From Nocardioides sp. Soil774 (GTDB lineage: Bacteria > Actinomycetota > Actinomycetes > Propionibacteriales > Nocardioidaceae), in the NCBI RefSeq assembly GCF_001428125.1, contig NZ_LMSM01000009.1:42709-106708 (forward strand): a stretch of 64,000 nt of DNA, given 5' to 3'. Of the stretch, positions 19,074 to 29,517 are shown in pieces. Position 1 is the stretch's first letter, and every line of letters starts with the position of its first letter. The notes under the pieces were generated by a model that worked only from the letters and a program-made list of their open reading frames with translations, was not told where the DNA came from and made no database searches. Both the position numbers and the translations under genes were made by a program.

Positions 19074-20471
19074 TCAGGCGTGGACGGCCAGGCGTCGGAA
19101 GCGGGCCGTGCCGCCCTCGGCGACGACCTCGATCCCTGTGCTGTCCGGGTCGGGGAAGACCTGGTCGGTCAGCACCACCTCGCCGTCGGCGAGGAACACC
19201 TCGACCGAGGCCACGTCGACGACCACCTCGAGCCGCACGGCGCCGGGGTCGTCCGGCAGCCGTGCCGTGTGCACCGCCGCGAAGTCGGGGTGCACCTCGA
19301 CGGTGCCCGAGGACGTCCGGTCGAGCGCCACCGCGCCGTCGCGGTCGACCCACACGGTGGTGCGCTCGCCGGGCCCGACCCTCACGTGCAGCCCGGCACG
19401 TCGCGCGGTGCCGAGGTCGATCTCCGCCACCACCCGGCAGGTGCGGGCGGCGACCGGCAGGGCGAGCGCGCGGTCGACCTCGAGGTCGGCGGCGGCGTAC
19501 GTCTGCGCACCTGGTCGCACGACCGGGCGCTGCACCAGCACCAGCTCCGCGCCGCGCCGGCGCAGCGAGAGGCGGCGCGCCAGCGTCATCGAACCGCGGA
19601 AGTCGCGGGCGGGGACCTTGTCGGCGTAGCGCCAGTTGCTCATCCAGGCCTGGACGACCGGCTGCGGCCCGACGTCGCCTGCGTAGGAGATCGCGGCGTA
19701 GAAGTCGGCGCCGTGGTCCATCCAGCGGGCCGGCTGGGTGCTGCGGAACCCGTCGTCGTCGAGCACGCCCACGAAGTACTGCATGCCCGACCCGCCCGCG
19801 GGCGCGCCGTCGGAGACGCTCACGAGCAGGACGTCGGCGTGCTGCGAGGTGCCCTCGACCGGCACCCGGACCAGGTCGGGGCACTCCCAGTCGGCGTCCA
19901 CGTGGCCCTCGGGGCCGAACGTGGAGTGGTGGGTCCATCGCAGCAGGTCGGGGGAGCGGTAGAGCTCGACCACGTGCTCGTCGGCGCGCACCAGCACCAT
20001 CGCCCAGCCGTCGCCGTGGCGCAGGACCTTGGGGTCGCGGAACGAGGTGGACCCGACGTCCAGCACCGGGTTGGCGGCGTACGCCGTCCACGTGCGGCCG
20101 CGGTCGCTGCTGTGCGCCACGCACTGGGACTGCGCGCCGGTGGCCGGGTCGAAGCCGGTGTAGAGGGCGACCAGCGGGCCGGTCGCGCCGGAGTCGAGCC
20201 CCGAGGTGTTCGCGGCGTCGTGCACCACGCTGCCCGACCAGGCGTGCTGCACGTCGGTGGCCGCGATGGCGGTGGGCAGCTCGGTCCAGTCGATGAGGTC
20301 GGTGCTGACCGCGTGCCCCCACGAGATCGGGCCGTGCACCAGATCACCCGGGTTGTGCTGGAAGAAGAGGTGGAGCTCGCCCTCGTGGAGCAGCAGCCCG
20401 TTGGGGTCGTTGAGCCAGCCCCGCACCGGCGTGAAGTGGTCGCGCGGGCGCACGGACGCATCGAAGCTCAC
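19074..20471 (-). CDS. Glycoside hydrolase family 32 beta-fructosidase (sucrase/levanase type)
   Basis: The 465-residue protein has the full GH32 set: WLNDPNG near residue 19 (nucleophile Asp), FRDPK (transition-state Asp) and WECPDL (acid/base Glu). A beta-sandwich C-terminal domain follows. It hydrolyses terminal fructose from sucrose or fructans. No signal peptide is seen, so it probably acts inside the cell on imported sugar. The GTG at 20471 follows TAGTCT by 8 nt and fits a leaderless transcript. A longer ATG start at 20522 would overlap the divergent gene's promoter. Confidence 0.9.
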   Translation of the reverse strand: MSFDASVRPRDHFTPVRGWLNDPNGLLLHEGELHLFFQHNPGDLVHGPISWGHAVSTDLIDWTELPTAIAATDVQHAWSGSVVHDAANTSGLDSGATGPLVALYTGFDPATGAQSQCVAHSSDRGRTWTAYAANPVLDVGSTSFRDPKVLRHGDGWAMVLVRADEHVVELYRSPDLLRWTHHSTFGPEGHVDADWECPDLVRVPVEGTSQHADVLLVSVSDGAPAGGSGMQYFVGVLDDDGFRSTQPARWMDHGADFYAAISYAGDVGPQPVVQAWMSNWRYADKVPARDFRGSMTLARRLSLRRRGAELVLVQRPVVRPGAQTYAAADLEVDRALALPVAARTCRVVAEIDLGTARRAGLHVRVGPGERTTVWVDRDGAVALDRTSSGTVEVHPDFAAVHTARLPDDPGAVRLEVVVDVASVEVFLADGEVVLTDQVFPDPDSTGIEVVAEGGTARFRRLAVHA

Positions 20472-20532
20472 GACGGTCCAGACTAGGTGCGAGCCAGTGA
20501 CGAGCGGGACCGATGTCGCCATACTGTCTCGC

Positions 20533-22377
20533 GTGGACGGGTCCGACGCAGGCTTCGAGAGCCGCCTCCAGCAGTGGACCCCCGACCTGCTGCGCACCCT
20601 CGAGCGCGTCTACGGCGCCGAGGCCGCACCCGACATCGCCGACCGGCTCGTCGAGGTCGCCCGCGCCGCCCACGGGGCCAGGGCTGACGACCTCCGCGCC
20701 CTCGACGACCTCCGCCTGCGCGAGCCCGACTGGTTGCAGCGGCCCTCGATGGTCGGCTACGCCGCCTACGCCGACCGCTTCGCCGGCACGCTGCGCGGGG
20801 TCGGTGAGCAGACGGCGTACCTCCAGGAGCTGGGGGTGGGCTACCTCCACCTCATGCCGCTGCTGACCCCGCGCCCCGCGCCCAACGACGGCGGCTACGC
20901 CGTCATGGACTACCGCTCCGTGCGCCCCGACCTCGGCACCGTCGAGGACCTGCGCGAGCTCGCCTCGACCCTGCGCGCCGCCGGCATCAGCCTGTGCCTC
21001 GACCTGGTGCTCAACCACGTCGCGCGCGAGCACGAGTGGGCGGGGGCGGCGCGGTCCGGCGACGCAGCGCGGCGCGCGTTCTTCCACGTCCACCCGGACC
21101 GCGCGGTGCCGGACGCCTACGAAGCGACGCTGCCGGAGGTGTTCCCCGACTTCGCGCCGGGCAGCTTCACGTGGGACGACGAGCTCGACGGCTGGGTCTG
21201 GACGACGTTCAACGACTACCAGTGGGACGTCAACTGGTCGAACCCCGACGTGCTCGTGGAGTACGCCGACATCATCCTGGGCCTGGCCAACCTCGGCGTG
21301 GAGGTGCTGCGCCTCGACGCGATCGCCTTCATCTGGAAGCGGATGGGCACCGACTGCCAGAACCAGCCCGAGGTGCACGAGCTGACCCGCGCGCTGCGCA
21401 CGGTGGCCCGCATCGCCGCCCCGGCGCTGGCGTTCAAGGCCGAGGCGATCGTCGGCCCGGCCGACCTGCCGGCCTACCTCGGCGTCGGCGAGCACGCCGG
21501 CAAGGTGAGCGACCTCGCCTACCACAACGGCCTGATGGTGCAGGTGTGGTCGATGCTCGCCTCCGGTGACGTCGCGCTCGCGACCCGGGCGCTGCAGCAG
21601 CTGCCCCCGCCGCCGTCCACCACCGCGTGGATCACCTACGTCCGCTGCCACGACGACATCGGGTGGGCGATCGCCGACGAGGACGCGCGCGCGGTGGGCA
21701 TCGACCCGTTCGCGCACCGCAGGTTCCTCTCCGACTGGTACTCCGGGGCCTTCCCGGGGTCGTGGGCGCGCGGGCTGGTGTTCCAGCACAACGAGGCCAC
21801 CGGCGACCGCCGCATCTCGGGCACGACGGCGTCGCTGGCCGGTCTCGAGGCGGGCGACCCCGGCGCGGCGGCCCGCATCCTGCTGGCGCACGCGATCGTG
21901 TGCTCCTTCGGCGGCATCCCGGTCGTGTGGATGGGCGACGAGCTCGCGCTGCTCAACGACCGGGGCTGGGCCGACGACCCCGCCCACGCCGGCGACAACC
22001 GCTGGGTGCACCGGCCGCGGATGCCCTGGGAGCTCGTCGAGGAGGGCGCCGACCCGGCCGGCATCGGCTCCGGGCTGCGGCACCTCGTCGACGTACGGTC
22101 CCGGCTGTCGCAGCTGCACGCGGCCGTGCCGACCGAGGTCTGGGACCCGCGCGACCCGCACGTGCTGCTGGTCGTGCGTCGCCACCCCGGCGGCCCGCTG
22201 CTCGCCGCCCACAACGTCTCCGGCGGGGAGGCGTGGGTCGCCGCCGACGTGCTGCTGTGGCTGGGCCTCGACCCCGCCGGCCTCCACGACGCGCTCACGG
22301 GAGGGGCGCCGGTCGTGGTCGACGGCGCCGTGCGCCTCGGACCCTACGCCGCCGCCTGGCTGCACGCGACGCCCTGA
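20533..22377 (+). CDS. Amylosucrase-like glycoside hydrolase family 13 enzyme
   Basis: This 614-residue TIM-barrel enzyme shows YLHLMPLL, a DLVLNHVA region [11 protein letters not shown] (nucleophile Asp), FKAEAIVG (acid/base Glu) and a late [21 protein letters not shown] and [17 protein letters not shown] are close to amylosucrases, which build alpha-glucan from sucrose and release fructose. A plain alpha-glucosidase or sucrose hydrolase remains possible. The gene is divergent from the beta-fructosidase across about 60 bases. TACTGT stands 5 nt before the GTG. Confidence 0.82.
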   Translation: MDGSDAGFESRLQQWTPDLLRTLERVYGAEAAPDIADRLVEVARAAHGARADDLRALDDLRLREPDWLQRPSMVGYAAYADRFAGTLRGVGEQTAYLQELGVGYLHLMPLLTPRPAPNDGGYAVMDYRSVRPDLGTVEDLRELASTLRAAGISLCLDLVLNHVAREHEWAGAARSGDAARRAFFHVHPDRAVPDAYEATLPEVFPDFAPGSFTWDDELDGWVWTTFNDYQWDVNWSNPDVLVEYADIILGLANLGVEVLRLDAIAFIWKRMGTDCQNQPEVHELTRALRTVARIAAPALAFKAEAIVGPADLPAYLGVGEHAGKVSDLAYHNGLMVQVWSMLASGDVALATRALQQLPPPPSTTAWITYVRCHDDIGWAIADEDARAVGIDPFAHRRFLSDWYSGAFPGSWARGLVFQHNEATGDRRISGTTASLAGLEAGDPGAAARILLAHAIVCSFGGIPVVWMGDELALLNDRGWADDPAHAGDNRWVHRPRMPWELVEEGADPAGIGSGLRHLVDVRSRLSQLHAAVPTEVWDPRDPHVLLVVRRHPGGPLLAAHNVSGGEAWVAADVLLWLGLDPAGLHDALTGGAPVVVDGAVRLGPYAAAWLHATP

Positions 22378-22447
22378 GGCGCGAGGGTGCCGCTAGGGTT
22401 TGGCGCACGCAGCACCGCCAACGCCTGAGCCTCCGAGAGGACCCGTC

Positions 22448-23563
22448 GTGACTCGCTGGATCGCGCCCGGACGCATCAACCTGATCGGTGAGCACACCGA
22501 CTACAACGACGGTTTCGTCCTCCCGTTCGCGCTCGAGGTGGGCTGCACCGCGACCCTGTCGCCGGCCACCGAGGGCTGGTCGGTCACCTCGGCGCAGGCC
22601 CCCGGCGAGGTCGTCGTACAGCCCTCCGGCCTGGCCGGTCGGGAGCAGGTGCCCGACTGGGCGGCGTACGTCCTGGGCGCGCTGTGGCTGCTCCACGACG
22701 ACGGCGTCGAGGTGCCGCCGATGCGCATCGAGGTCGACTCCGACGTTCCCACCGGCGCAGGGCTCTCGTCGTCCGCGGCCTTGGTGTGCTCGGTCGTGTG
22801 CGCCCTCGACGACCACCTCGGCCTCGGCCTCGGGCCCGACGGCCTGCTCGCGCTGAGCCGGCGGGTGGAGAACGACGCCGTGGGCGCCCCGACCGGCGGG
22901 ATGGACCAGCTGGCGAGCCTGCGCGGCGAGGCCGGTCACGTGCTCTTCTGCGACATGCGCGACCTCACCGCGCAGTCGGTGCCCTTCGCCCCGGCCGACT
23001 CAGGCCTGGCCGTCCTCGTCGTCGACACCCGCGCGCCGCACCGCCACGCCGACGGCGAGTACGCCGCCCGCCGCACCGGCTGCGAGGAGGCCGCCCGCCG
23101 CCTCGGCGTCCCGGCGCTGCGCGACGTCGCCGAGGCCGACCTCGACGACGCGCTGTCCCGCCTCGACGACGAGGAGCTCGAGCGCTACGTGCGCCACGTC
23201 GTCACCGAGGACGCCCGCGTGCTGGCGGCCGTCGAGGTGCTGCGCGGCGGCCGGGTCGAGGACCTCGGGCCCCTGCTCACCGCCTCGCACGCCTCCATGC
23301 GCGACGACTTCCGGATCACCGTCCCCGAGGTCGACACGGCCGTGGAGGCGCTGCTCGCCTCCGGCGCGCTGGGCGCGCGGATGACCGGCGGCGGCTTCGG
23401 CGGCTGCGTGATCGGACTGGTGCCCGAGGCCGCGCTCGACGCGGCGGGCGACGGCGTACGCCGTGCCTTCGCCGACGCGGGCTTCGGCGATCCGGCGCTC
23501 TTCACCGCCGCTCCGGCGGCGGGGGCGCGGGCGTTGGTTTCCCCGGATATCCGGGGAAACTGA
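22448..23563 (+). CDS. galK: Galactokinase
   Basis: The 371-residue protein has the three GHMP-kinase motifs: APGRINLIGEHTDYNDGFVLP at the very start, GAGLSSSAAL for ATP binding, and GARMTGGGFGGCVIGLV near the end. It phosphorylates galactose in the Leloir pathway, but no galT or galE is in the window. The N-terminus is shorter than in enteric galactokinases. The GTG has GAGAGGA upstream. The final residues (VSPDIRGN) are encoded by a palindromic repeat, so the natural C-terminus may have been extended by insertion of that element. Confidence 0.9.
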   Translation: MTRWIAPGRINLIGEHTDYNDGFVLPFALEVGCTATLSPATEGWSVTSAQAPGEVVVQPSGLAGREQVPDWAAYVLGALWLLHDDGVEVPPMRIEVDSDVPTGAGLSSSAALVCSVVCALDDHLGLGLGPDGLLALSRRVENDAVGAPTGGMDQLASLRGEAGHVLFCDMRDLTAQSVPFAPADSGLAVLVVDTRAPHRHADGEYAARRTGCEEAARRLGVPALRDVAEADLDDALSRLDDEELERYVRHVVTEDARVLAAVEVLRGGRVEDLGPLLTASHASMRDDFRITVPEVDTAVEALLASGALGARMTGGGFGGCVIGLVPEAALDAAGDGVRRAFADAGFGDPALFTAAPAAGARALVSPDIRGN

Positions 23564-23619
23564 AGCCTCACCCCCGAAACTTCGCACTGGAAGCTCCAGT
23601 TTCCCCGGATATCCGGGGA
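23537..23619. repeat. Nested palindromic repeat (REP-like element) at the end of galK
   Basis: The 16-bp palindrome CCCCGGATATCCGGGG occurs twice, at 23541 and 23603, each flanked by GTTT on the left. The first copy extends to a perfect 24-bp palindrome. The two copies plus neighbouring bases also form a 27-bp inverted repeat (26 matches, arms 23540-23566 and 23593-23619) around a 26-base spacer. It overlaps the last codons of galK and lies before the stop of the convergent hydrolase gene, where it could end transcription from both sides. Confidence 0.85.
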
Positions 23620-23632
23620 TCGCGACAGCGGG

Positions 23633-24556
23633 TCAAGAGGCCCGGTCGGCGGTGCGCGCGATCGCCTCGACGAAGGTCTCGAACAGCTCGGGCGGCAGGT
23701 CGTGGCCCATGCCCTCGACCAGCAGCAGCTCGGCGCCCGGGATCGCGGCCGCGGTGGAGCGGCCGCCGCTGACGTGGACCATCTTGTCGGCCGTGCCGTG
23801 CACCACCAGGGCCGGCACGCGCAGGCTGCGCAGCCGCGGCGTGCGGTCGGGCTGCTTGAGGATGGCCATCATGTGGCGCATCATCCCGCTGGCGCTGTAG
23901 CCGCGGTCGAAGGTCTCGCCGGCGCGCGCGGTCAGCCGCTCGGGGTCGGCGGGCCAGCCGGGGGAGCCGATCACGGCCCAGAAGGCGACGCTCGTCTCGA
24001 CGTACGACTCGCGGCCGGGCTTGCGTGGCGCGATGAGCGACGGGATCAGGCGCGGGTCCTGCCAGCCCACGGTGCGCCGGCCGGTCGTCGACATGATGCT
24101 CGTCAGCGAGCGGACCCGCCGCGGGTGCTCGATCGCGACGGTCTGGGCGATCATGCCGCCCATCGAGATCCCGGCGACGTGTGCGGAGTCGACGCCGAGG
24201 TGGTCCATCAGCGCCACCGCGTCGCCGGCGAGGTCGCTCATCGTGTAGGGCGCCTTGACCTTGCGTCCGCCGAAGGCGCGCACCAGCTGGCCGCGGGTGA
24301 CCCGGGCGCGGATGCGGCTCGAGCGGCCGGTGTCGCGGTTGTCGTAGCGCACGACGTAGAAGCCCTCGGTCGCGAGCATCCGGCACAGCTCGGTGTCCCA
24401 CCAGGTCATCGGTCCGCCGAGCCCCATCACGAGGAGCAGCGGCTCGCCGTCGGGGTCGCCGAAGGTCTGGTAGCACAGCTCGACCTCCGCGCCGACCGGA
24501 GCGAAGAGCTCCTCGGACACGGCGGGCGCCTCGGAGGGGGCTCGTCGCTCAGGCAT
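23633..24556 (-). CDS. Alpha/beta-fold hydrolase
   Basis: The 307-residue protein is of the epoxide-hydrolase/esterase type. It has an oxyanion stretch LLLVMGLGGPMTWW and the nucleophile elbow GISMGG (Ser about 128). A conserved NRDTGRSS segment follows strand 4, and GMGHDLP carries the catalytic His. An Asp in VVHGTADKMV completes the triad. The substrate is unknown, and relatives include aclacinomycin methylesterase RdmC-like enzymes. It is convergent with galK and divergent from a second hydrolase. Confidence 0.85.
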   Translation of the reverse strand: MPERRAPSEAPAVSEELFAPVGAEVELCYQTFGDPDGEPLLLVMGLGGPMTWWDTELCRMLATEGFYVVRYDNRDTGRSSRIRARVTRGQLVRAFGGRKVKAPYTMSDLAGDAVALMDHLGVDSAHVAGISMGGMIAQTVAIEHPRRVRSLTSIMSTTGRRTVGWQDPRLIPSLIAPRKPGRESYVETSVAFWAVIGSPGWPADPERLTARAGETFDRGYSASGMMRHMMAILKQPDRTPRLRSLRVPALVVHGTADKMVHVSGGRSTAAAIPGAELLLVEGMGHDLPPELFETFVEAIARTADRAS

Positions 24557-24609
24557 GTGCCCAGTGAACACGACGACGGCGCACCAGAGTGGGTACGGGG
24601 GCGCCACGT

Positions 24610-24626
24610 CCCCCATTGCATGGGGG
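24610..24626. promoter_or_regulatory. Palindrome in the divergent promoter region
   Basis: CCCCCAT and ATGGGGG flank a TGC centre, forming a perfect 7-bp inverted repeat between two divergently transcribed hydrolase genes. It lies just upstream of the TAGGTT -10 of the plus-strand gene. Its place suggests a regulator binding site; no regulator is assigned. Confidence 0.35.
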
Positions 24627-24648
24627 TTCTGGGCTAGGTTCGACGATT

Positions 24649-25482
24649 GTGACCCAGCGCACAGTGGCGTCGTTCCTGACCCCGGAGGGCTTCTCGCAGC
24701 CGTCCGCGGGCGCCGTGCTGCGCGAGGGCTCGCTGCTGACGGAGGCCTCGCGCTACGCCCTGCACGCCGTCGCGGGTCGCGGCGCTCGACGTCGTACGCC
24801 GCTGGGCGCGCGTCCGGCGCGGATGGGCGAGCCGGTGCTGCTGGTCCCCGGGTTCCTGGCCGGCGACTCCTCGCTCGCACCGATGAGTCGCACCCTGCGC
24901 CACGAGGGTTTCCGCACCTACCGGGCCGACATCCGCGTCAACGTCGGCTGCACGCTCGCCGCGGCCGCGCAGCTGGAGGAGCGGCTCGAGGAGATCTCGC
25001 AGCGACGCGGCGCGCGAGTGCGGATCGTGGGCCACAGCCTCGGCGGCATGCTCGCCCGCGGCGTCGCGGCGCGGCGCCCCGACCTCGTCTCGGGCATCGT
25101 CACGATGGGCAGCCCGATGCTGGCGCCCGGCGCGCACCACGCCTCGCTCGCGCGCAGCGTCGACCTGTTGGTGCGGCTCAACCGCGCCGGCCTGCGCAAC
25201 CTGATGGCCGAGGACTGCGTGGCCGGCCGCTGCGCGCAGGAGAGCTTCGACCAGGCGCGCGCGGTGCTGCCCGCCGGCGTCGACTTCACCGCGATCTTCT
25301 CCCGGCGTGACGGCATCGTCGACTGGCGCGCCTGCATCGACCCGGTCGCCCGCGCCGTCGAGGTGCGCTCCTCGCACGTCGGCATGGCCTTCGACCCGGT
25401 CGTCATCGCGGCGGTGTCGGCCGCGCTGCGACCGGCGGTGCTGCCGTCAGTTGTCGAAGTCGATCGTGGAGAGATCGCGTAG
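24649..25482 (+). CDS. Alpha/beta hydrolase, lipase-like
   Basis: The 277-residue protein has a [12 protein letters not shown] oxyanion loop and the nucleophile elbow VGHSLGGML (Ser near residue 128). The late SRRDGIVDW and SSHVGMAF segments could supply the Asp and His. It resembles triacylglycerol lipase/PGAP1-type hydrolases. No signal peptide is seen. The GTG start follows TAGGTT by 8 nt (leaderless). Its last 36 bases overlap the end of glpX on the other strand. Confidence 0.8.
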   Translation: MTQRTVASFLTPEGFSQPSAGAVLREGSLLTEASRYALHAVAGRGARRRTPLGARPARMGEPVLLVPGFLAGDSSLAPMSRTLRHEGFRTYRADIRVNVGCTLAAAAQLEERLEEISQRRGARVRIVGHSLGGMLARGVAARRPDLVSGIVTMGSPMLAPGAHHASLARSVDLLVRLNRAGLRNLMAEDCVAGRCAQESFDQARAVLPAGVDFTAIFSRRDGIVDWRACIDPVARAVEVRSSHVGMAFDPVVIAAVSAALRPAVLPSVVEVDRGEIA

Positions 25483-26445
25483 CTTCGAGAGCCGGTGCTC
25501 GGCGGTGATCGATCGCACCGTGCCGCTGCGCGAGCGCATCACCAGCGAGTGCGTGGTGATGCCGTCGCCGCGGTAGCGCACGCCGCGCATCAGCTCGCCG
25601 TCGGTGATGCCGGTGGCCACGAAGAAGGCGTCGTCACCGGTCACCAGGTCGTCGGTGCCGAGCACGAAGTCGGGGTCGAGGTCGTGCCCGGCGTCGAGGG
25701 CGCGCTGGCGCTCCTCGTCGTCCTGGGGCCACAGCTTGCCCTGGATCTTGCCGCCGATGCACTTCATCGCGCACGCCGCGATGATGCCCTCCGGGGTGCC
25801 GCCGACGCCGAGCATCAGGTCGATGCCGGTGTCGGGACGGGCCGCCATGATCGCGCCGGCGACGTCGCCGTCGGTGATGTACTTGATGCGCGCCCCGGTG
25901 GCACGGATCTGCTCGACGAGGCCGGCGTGGCGCGGCCGGTCGAGCAGCACGACGGTGACGTCGTGGACCGACAGGCCCTTGGCCTTGGCCACGCGGGCGA
26001 TGTTCTCCTTCACCGGGAGCCGGATGTCGACCTGGTCGGCGGCCTCGGGGCCGGTGACGAGCTTGTCCATGTAGAACACCGCGCTCGGGTCGTACATCGT
26101 GCCGCGCGGCGACACCGCGAGCACCGCGATCGCGTTGTTCATGCCCTTGGCGGTCAGCGTGGTGCCGTCGATCGGGTCGACGGCCACGTCGCACTCGGGG
26201 CCGGTGCCGTCACCGACCTGCTCGCCGTTGAAGAGCATTGGGGCGTTGTCCTTCTCGCCCTCGCCGATCACCACGGTGCCGCGCATGCCGATCGTGGAGA
26301 TCATGTCGCGCATCGCCGCGACCGCGACGCCGTCGGCGTCGTTCTTGTCGCCGCGTCCCACCCAGCGACCTGCGGCCATGGCGGCTGCCTCGGTGACCCG
26401 AACGAGCTCGAGGGCGAGGTTGCGGTCGGGCTTGGGAGCGCTCAT
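25447..26445 (-). CDS. glpX: Fructose-1,6-bisphosphatase, class II
   Basis: This 332-residue protein is of GlpX size and shows [10 protein letters not shown], the metal site DPIDGTT and the long conserved block [20 protein letters not shown]. It removes the 1-phosphate of fructose 1,6-bisphosphate and is the usual gluconeogenic enzyme of actinobacteria. The ATG is preceded by TAACCT at 7 nt. The stop lies inside the 3' end of the convergent lipase gene. Confidence 0.95.
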   Translation of the reverse strand: MSAPKPDRNLALELVRVTEAAAMAAGRWVGRGDKNDADGVAVAAMRDMISTIGMRGTVVIGEGEKDNAPMLFNGEQVGDGTGPECDVAVDPIDGTTLTAKGMNNAIAVLAVSPRGTMYDPSAVFYMDKLVTGPEAADQVDIRLPVKENIARVAKAKGLSVHDVTVVLLDRPRHAGLVEQIRATGARIKYITDGDVAGAIMAARPDTGIDLMLGVGGTPEGIIAACAMKCIGGKIQGKLWPQDDEERQRALDAGHDLDPDFVLGTDDLVTGDDAFFVATGITDGELMRGVRYRGDGITTHSLVMRSRSGTVRSITAEHRLSKLRDLSTIDFDN

Positions 26446-26455
26446 GGCGCACAGG

Positions 26456-27420
<965 letters not shown>

Positions 27421-27424
<4 letters not shown>

Positions 27425-28212
27425 GAGGTGCCCAGCCAGTGGTCGCTGAGCGCCACCAGCACGCCGATCGACACCAGCAGCATGACCAGGCTCAGCGACA
27501 GCGCGGCGTCCTGGTCGGACTGACGGGTGACGTAGATGAGGGTCGGCATGGTCTGCGTGGTGCCGGGGTAGTTGCCGTTGAAGGTGATCGTCGCGCCGAA
27601 CTCGCCCAGCGAGCGTGCCCAGCCCAGGACCGTCCCGGCGACCACGCCGGGCATTGCCAGCGGCACGGTGACCCGGCGGAAGGTCGTCCAGCGGGTCGCG
27701 CCGAGGGTCGCGGCAGCCGCGTCGTACCTCGGGTCGGCCGAGCGCAGCGCCCCCTCGATCGCGATCACCACGAAGGGCATCGACACGAAGACGTGCGCCA
27801 GCACCACGCCGTACGTCGTGAACGGGAAGGCGAAGCCGGTCCAGGCGAGGAGTGGCTCGCCGACCACTCCGGTGCGGCCGAACGCCGCCCGCAGCGCCAC
27901 GCCCGCGACGACCGGGGGGAGCACGAGGGGAACGGTGACCAGGGCGCGCAGCGCGCCCCGTCCGGCGAAGTCCACGCGGGCCAGCAGCCACGCCAGCGGC
28001 AGGCCGAGCACGAGGCACACGACGATCGCCACCGTCGAGGTGACCAGCGACAGTCGCAGCGCGTCGAGGGCGGCCGTCGAGGTGAGGTGGTCGGGCAGCG
28101 CGCGCCAGTCGGTGCTGGCGACCATCGCGACGAGCGGGACGAGCAGCAGCAGCGTGGCGAGTGCCGCCGGCACCACCAGGAGCGCGGGCGGGCGGCCGAG
28201 TCGGTCGCTCAC
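27421..28212 (-). CDS. modB: Molybdate ABC transporter permease
   Basis: The protein has 263 residues and about six membrane helices. The EAA loop reads AAATLGATRWTTFRRVTVPLA, and GWARSLGEFGATITFNGN is highly typical of ModB. Start and stop both overlap neighbours by GTGA, so expression is coupled to modA and modC. The chosen GTG at 28212 gives a normal ModB length; upstream in-frame codons would run into modA. Confidence 0.9.
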
Positions 28213-28955
28213 GGGCTGCCGAAACCGGCGTCGCGCAGGATCGCCTGCCCCTCGTCCGACGTCACCCACGTGACCCAGTCGGCCGCGAGCCCGGGGTCGC
28301 CTGCCTGCTCCAGGGTCGTGGCGTAGTAGGACGTCGGCTCGTCCTCGGCGCCGGGGATCTCGATCGCGTCGACGTCGTCACCGGCAGCGACCGCGTCGGT
28401 CGCGTAGACCAGCCCGGCATCGGCCTCGCCCGAGATGACCTTGTCCAGCGTGGAGCGCACGTCCTCCTCCAGGCTGGCGGGCTCGGCGGTGACGCCGTGG
28501 TCGTCGAGCACGGCGAGCGCGACCTTGCCGCACGGCACCTCGTCGGCGCAGCGCACCCAGGTGGAGCCGGCGAGGTCGTCGAGGGACTCGATGCCCGCCG
28601 GGTTGCCCTTCGGCACCACGATGGTGAGCACGTTGGTCGCGAACGTCGCCACGTCGCCGGTCACGCCCGCGTCCTCGGCGATCCCCATGGAGGTGGAGTC
28701 GGCCGTGGCCAGGACGTCACCCGGAGCACCGTCCGCGACCTGCTCGGCGAGGTCGGTGCTCGAGCCGAAGGAGAAGGTGACGTCGACGTCGTGGTCCTCC
28801 TCGAAGGGCGTGGCCAGCTGGGCGAAGACGTCGGTGAGCGACGAGGCCGCGAGCACGGTCAGCTCGCCGTGGGCGCCCGGCCCCGCGCCGTCGTCGGCCG
28901 CGCCCCCGCAGGCAGCGAGGGGGAGCAGCAGCACGAGCACGGCCAGGCGCTTCAC
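28209..28955 (-). CDS. modA: Molybdate-binding lipoprotein
   Basis: The 248-residue protein has a signal peptide with lipobox LPLAAC (C16). The body matches ModA: LTVLAASSLTDVFAQLA, FSFGSSTDLAEQ, GAPGDVLATADSTSM and VLDDHGV. It binds molybdate outside the membrane through Ser/Thr hydroxyls. The GTG start overlaps the stop of the HTH-TOBE gene (GTGA). Confidence 0.9.
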   Translation of the reverse strand: MKRLAVLVLLLPLAACGGAADDGAGPGAHGELTVLAASSLTDVFAQLATPFEEDHDVDVTFSFGSSTDLAEQVADGAPGDVLATADSTSMGIAEDAGVTGDVATFATNVLTIVVPKGNPAGIESLDDLAGSTWVRCADEVPCGKVALAVLDDHGVTAEPASLEEDVRSTLDKVISGEADAGLVYATDAVAAGDDVDAIEIPGAEDEPTSYYATTLEQAGDPGLAADWVTWVTSDEGQAILRDAGFGSP

Positions 28956-29359
28956 TGCGGCACCTCCACGACGACGTTGGTCGACTTCACGCTCGCGATC
29001 GCCCGCACGCCCGGCTCGAGGCCGAGCTCGTCGGCGGCGTCGCTGCTCATCAGCGACACCACCCGGTAGGGGCCGCAGATCATCTCGACCTGCGCCATCA
29101 CGTGGTCCTTCTTGACCCGCGTGACGATGCCCGCCATCCGGTTGCGCGCGCTGACCGTGCTGGCCCGCGTGCGGTCGCGCTCGGCGACCTCGCCAGACTC
29201 GGCCAGGTGCTCGGCGAGCTCGGCGAGGTCGTGGCCCGTCACCGTCGTGCGGCCGTCGGTGCGCTGCGAGGGGATCCGCCCGGCGTCGACCCAGCGGCGT
29301 ACGGTGTCGTCGCTGACGGCCAGGATCTCTGCGGCCTCCGCGAGTCGGTAGGTGATCAC
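28952..29359 (-). CDS. Helix-turn-helix and TOBE (molybdopterin-binding) protein
   Basis: The protein has 135 residues. Residues 1-50 form an excisionase/MerR-like helix-turn-helix (YRLAEAAEILAVSDDTVRRWV). Residues 70-135 form a TOBE/Mop domain (SARNRMAGIVTRVKKDHVMAQVEM and SVKSTNVVVEV) that binds molybdate-type oxyanions. It is the first gene of the mod operon and probably senses molybdate, as a regulator or store, in place of the ModE found in enteric bacteria. CATACT lies 6 nt before the GTG. An in-frame GTG at 29377 is the alternative start. Confidence 0.85.
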   Translation of the reverse strand: MITYRLAEAAEILAVSDDTVRRWVDAGRIPSQRTDGRTTVTGHDLAELAEHLAESGEVAERDRTRASTVSARNRMAGIVTRVKKDHVMAQVEMICGPYRVVSLMSSDAADELGLEPGVRAIASVKSTNVVVEVPQ

Positions 29360-29385
29360 GAAGTGAGTATGCCGCACCCGCGGAT

Positions 29386-29417
29386 CACATGTGCGATGTC
29401 CTCACCGCACCTGCGGT
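29386..29417. promoter_or_regulatory. Palindromes upstream of the mod operon
   Basis: CACATGTG (29386-29393) and ACCGCA-CC-TGCGGT (29404-29417) lie just upstream of the CATACT -10 of the mod operon. The first falls where the -35 should be. They are candidate sites for the HTH-TOBE protein or another regulator. They do not resemble a recognised ModE box. Confidence 0.35.
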
Positions 29418-29442
29418 TCTTGTGACCCATGCCGCCTCCCGA

Positions 29443-29501
29443 TAGTCCGCATCAGACGGCTTCTCTGGACGCGCTCGGGACGAGCCGATTGATGCGGACT
29501 A
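29443..29501. repeat. Inverted repeat with perfect 12-bp arms between mod operon and DUF4245 gene
   Basis: TAGTCCGCATCA (29443-29454) and TGATGCGGACTA (29490-29501) are perfect inverted copies around a 35-base spacer. Outside them GCCTCCCGA and CCGGGGGGC continue the pairing with a few mismatches. The element sits directly upstream of the DUF4245 start. It could be a terminator-type hairpin, a regulator site or a small mobile-element remnant. Confidence 0.65.
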
Positions 29502-29517
29502 CCGGGGGGCTGGGAGG

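Noticed and set aside
20344..22365. 673-residue open frame antisense to the amylosucrase-like gene
   Set aside because: It is the complement of a gene with a clear catalytic set. No motif of its own is seen.
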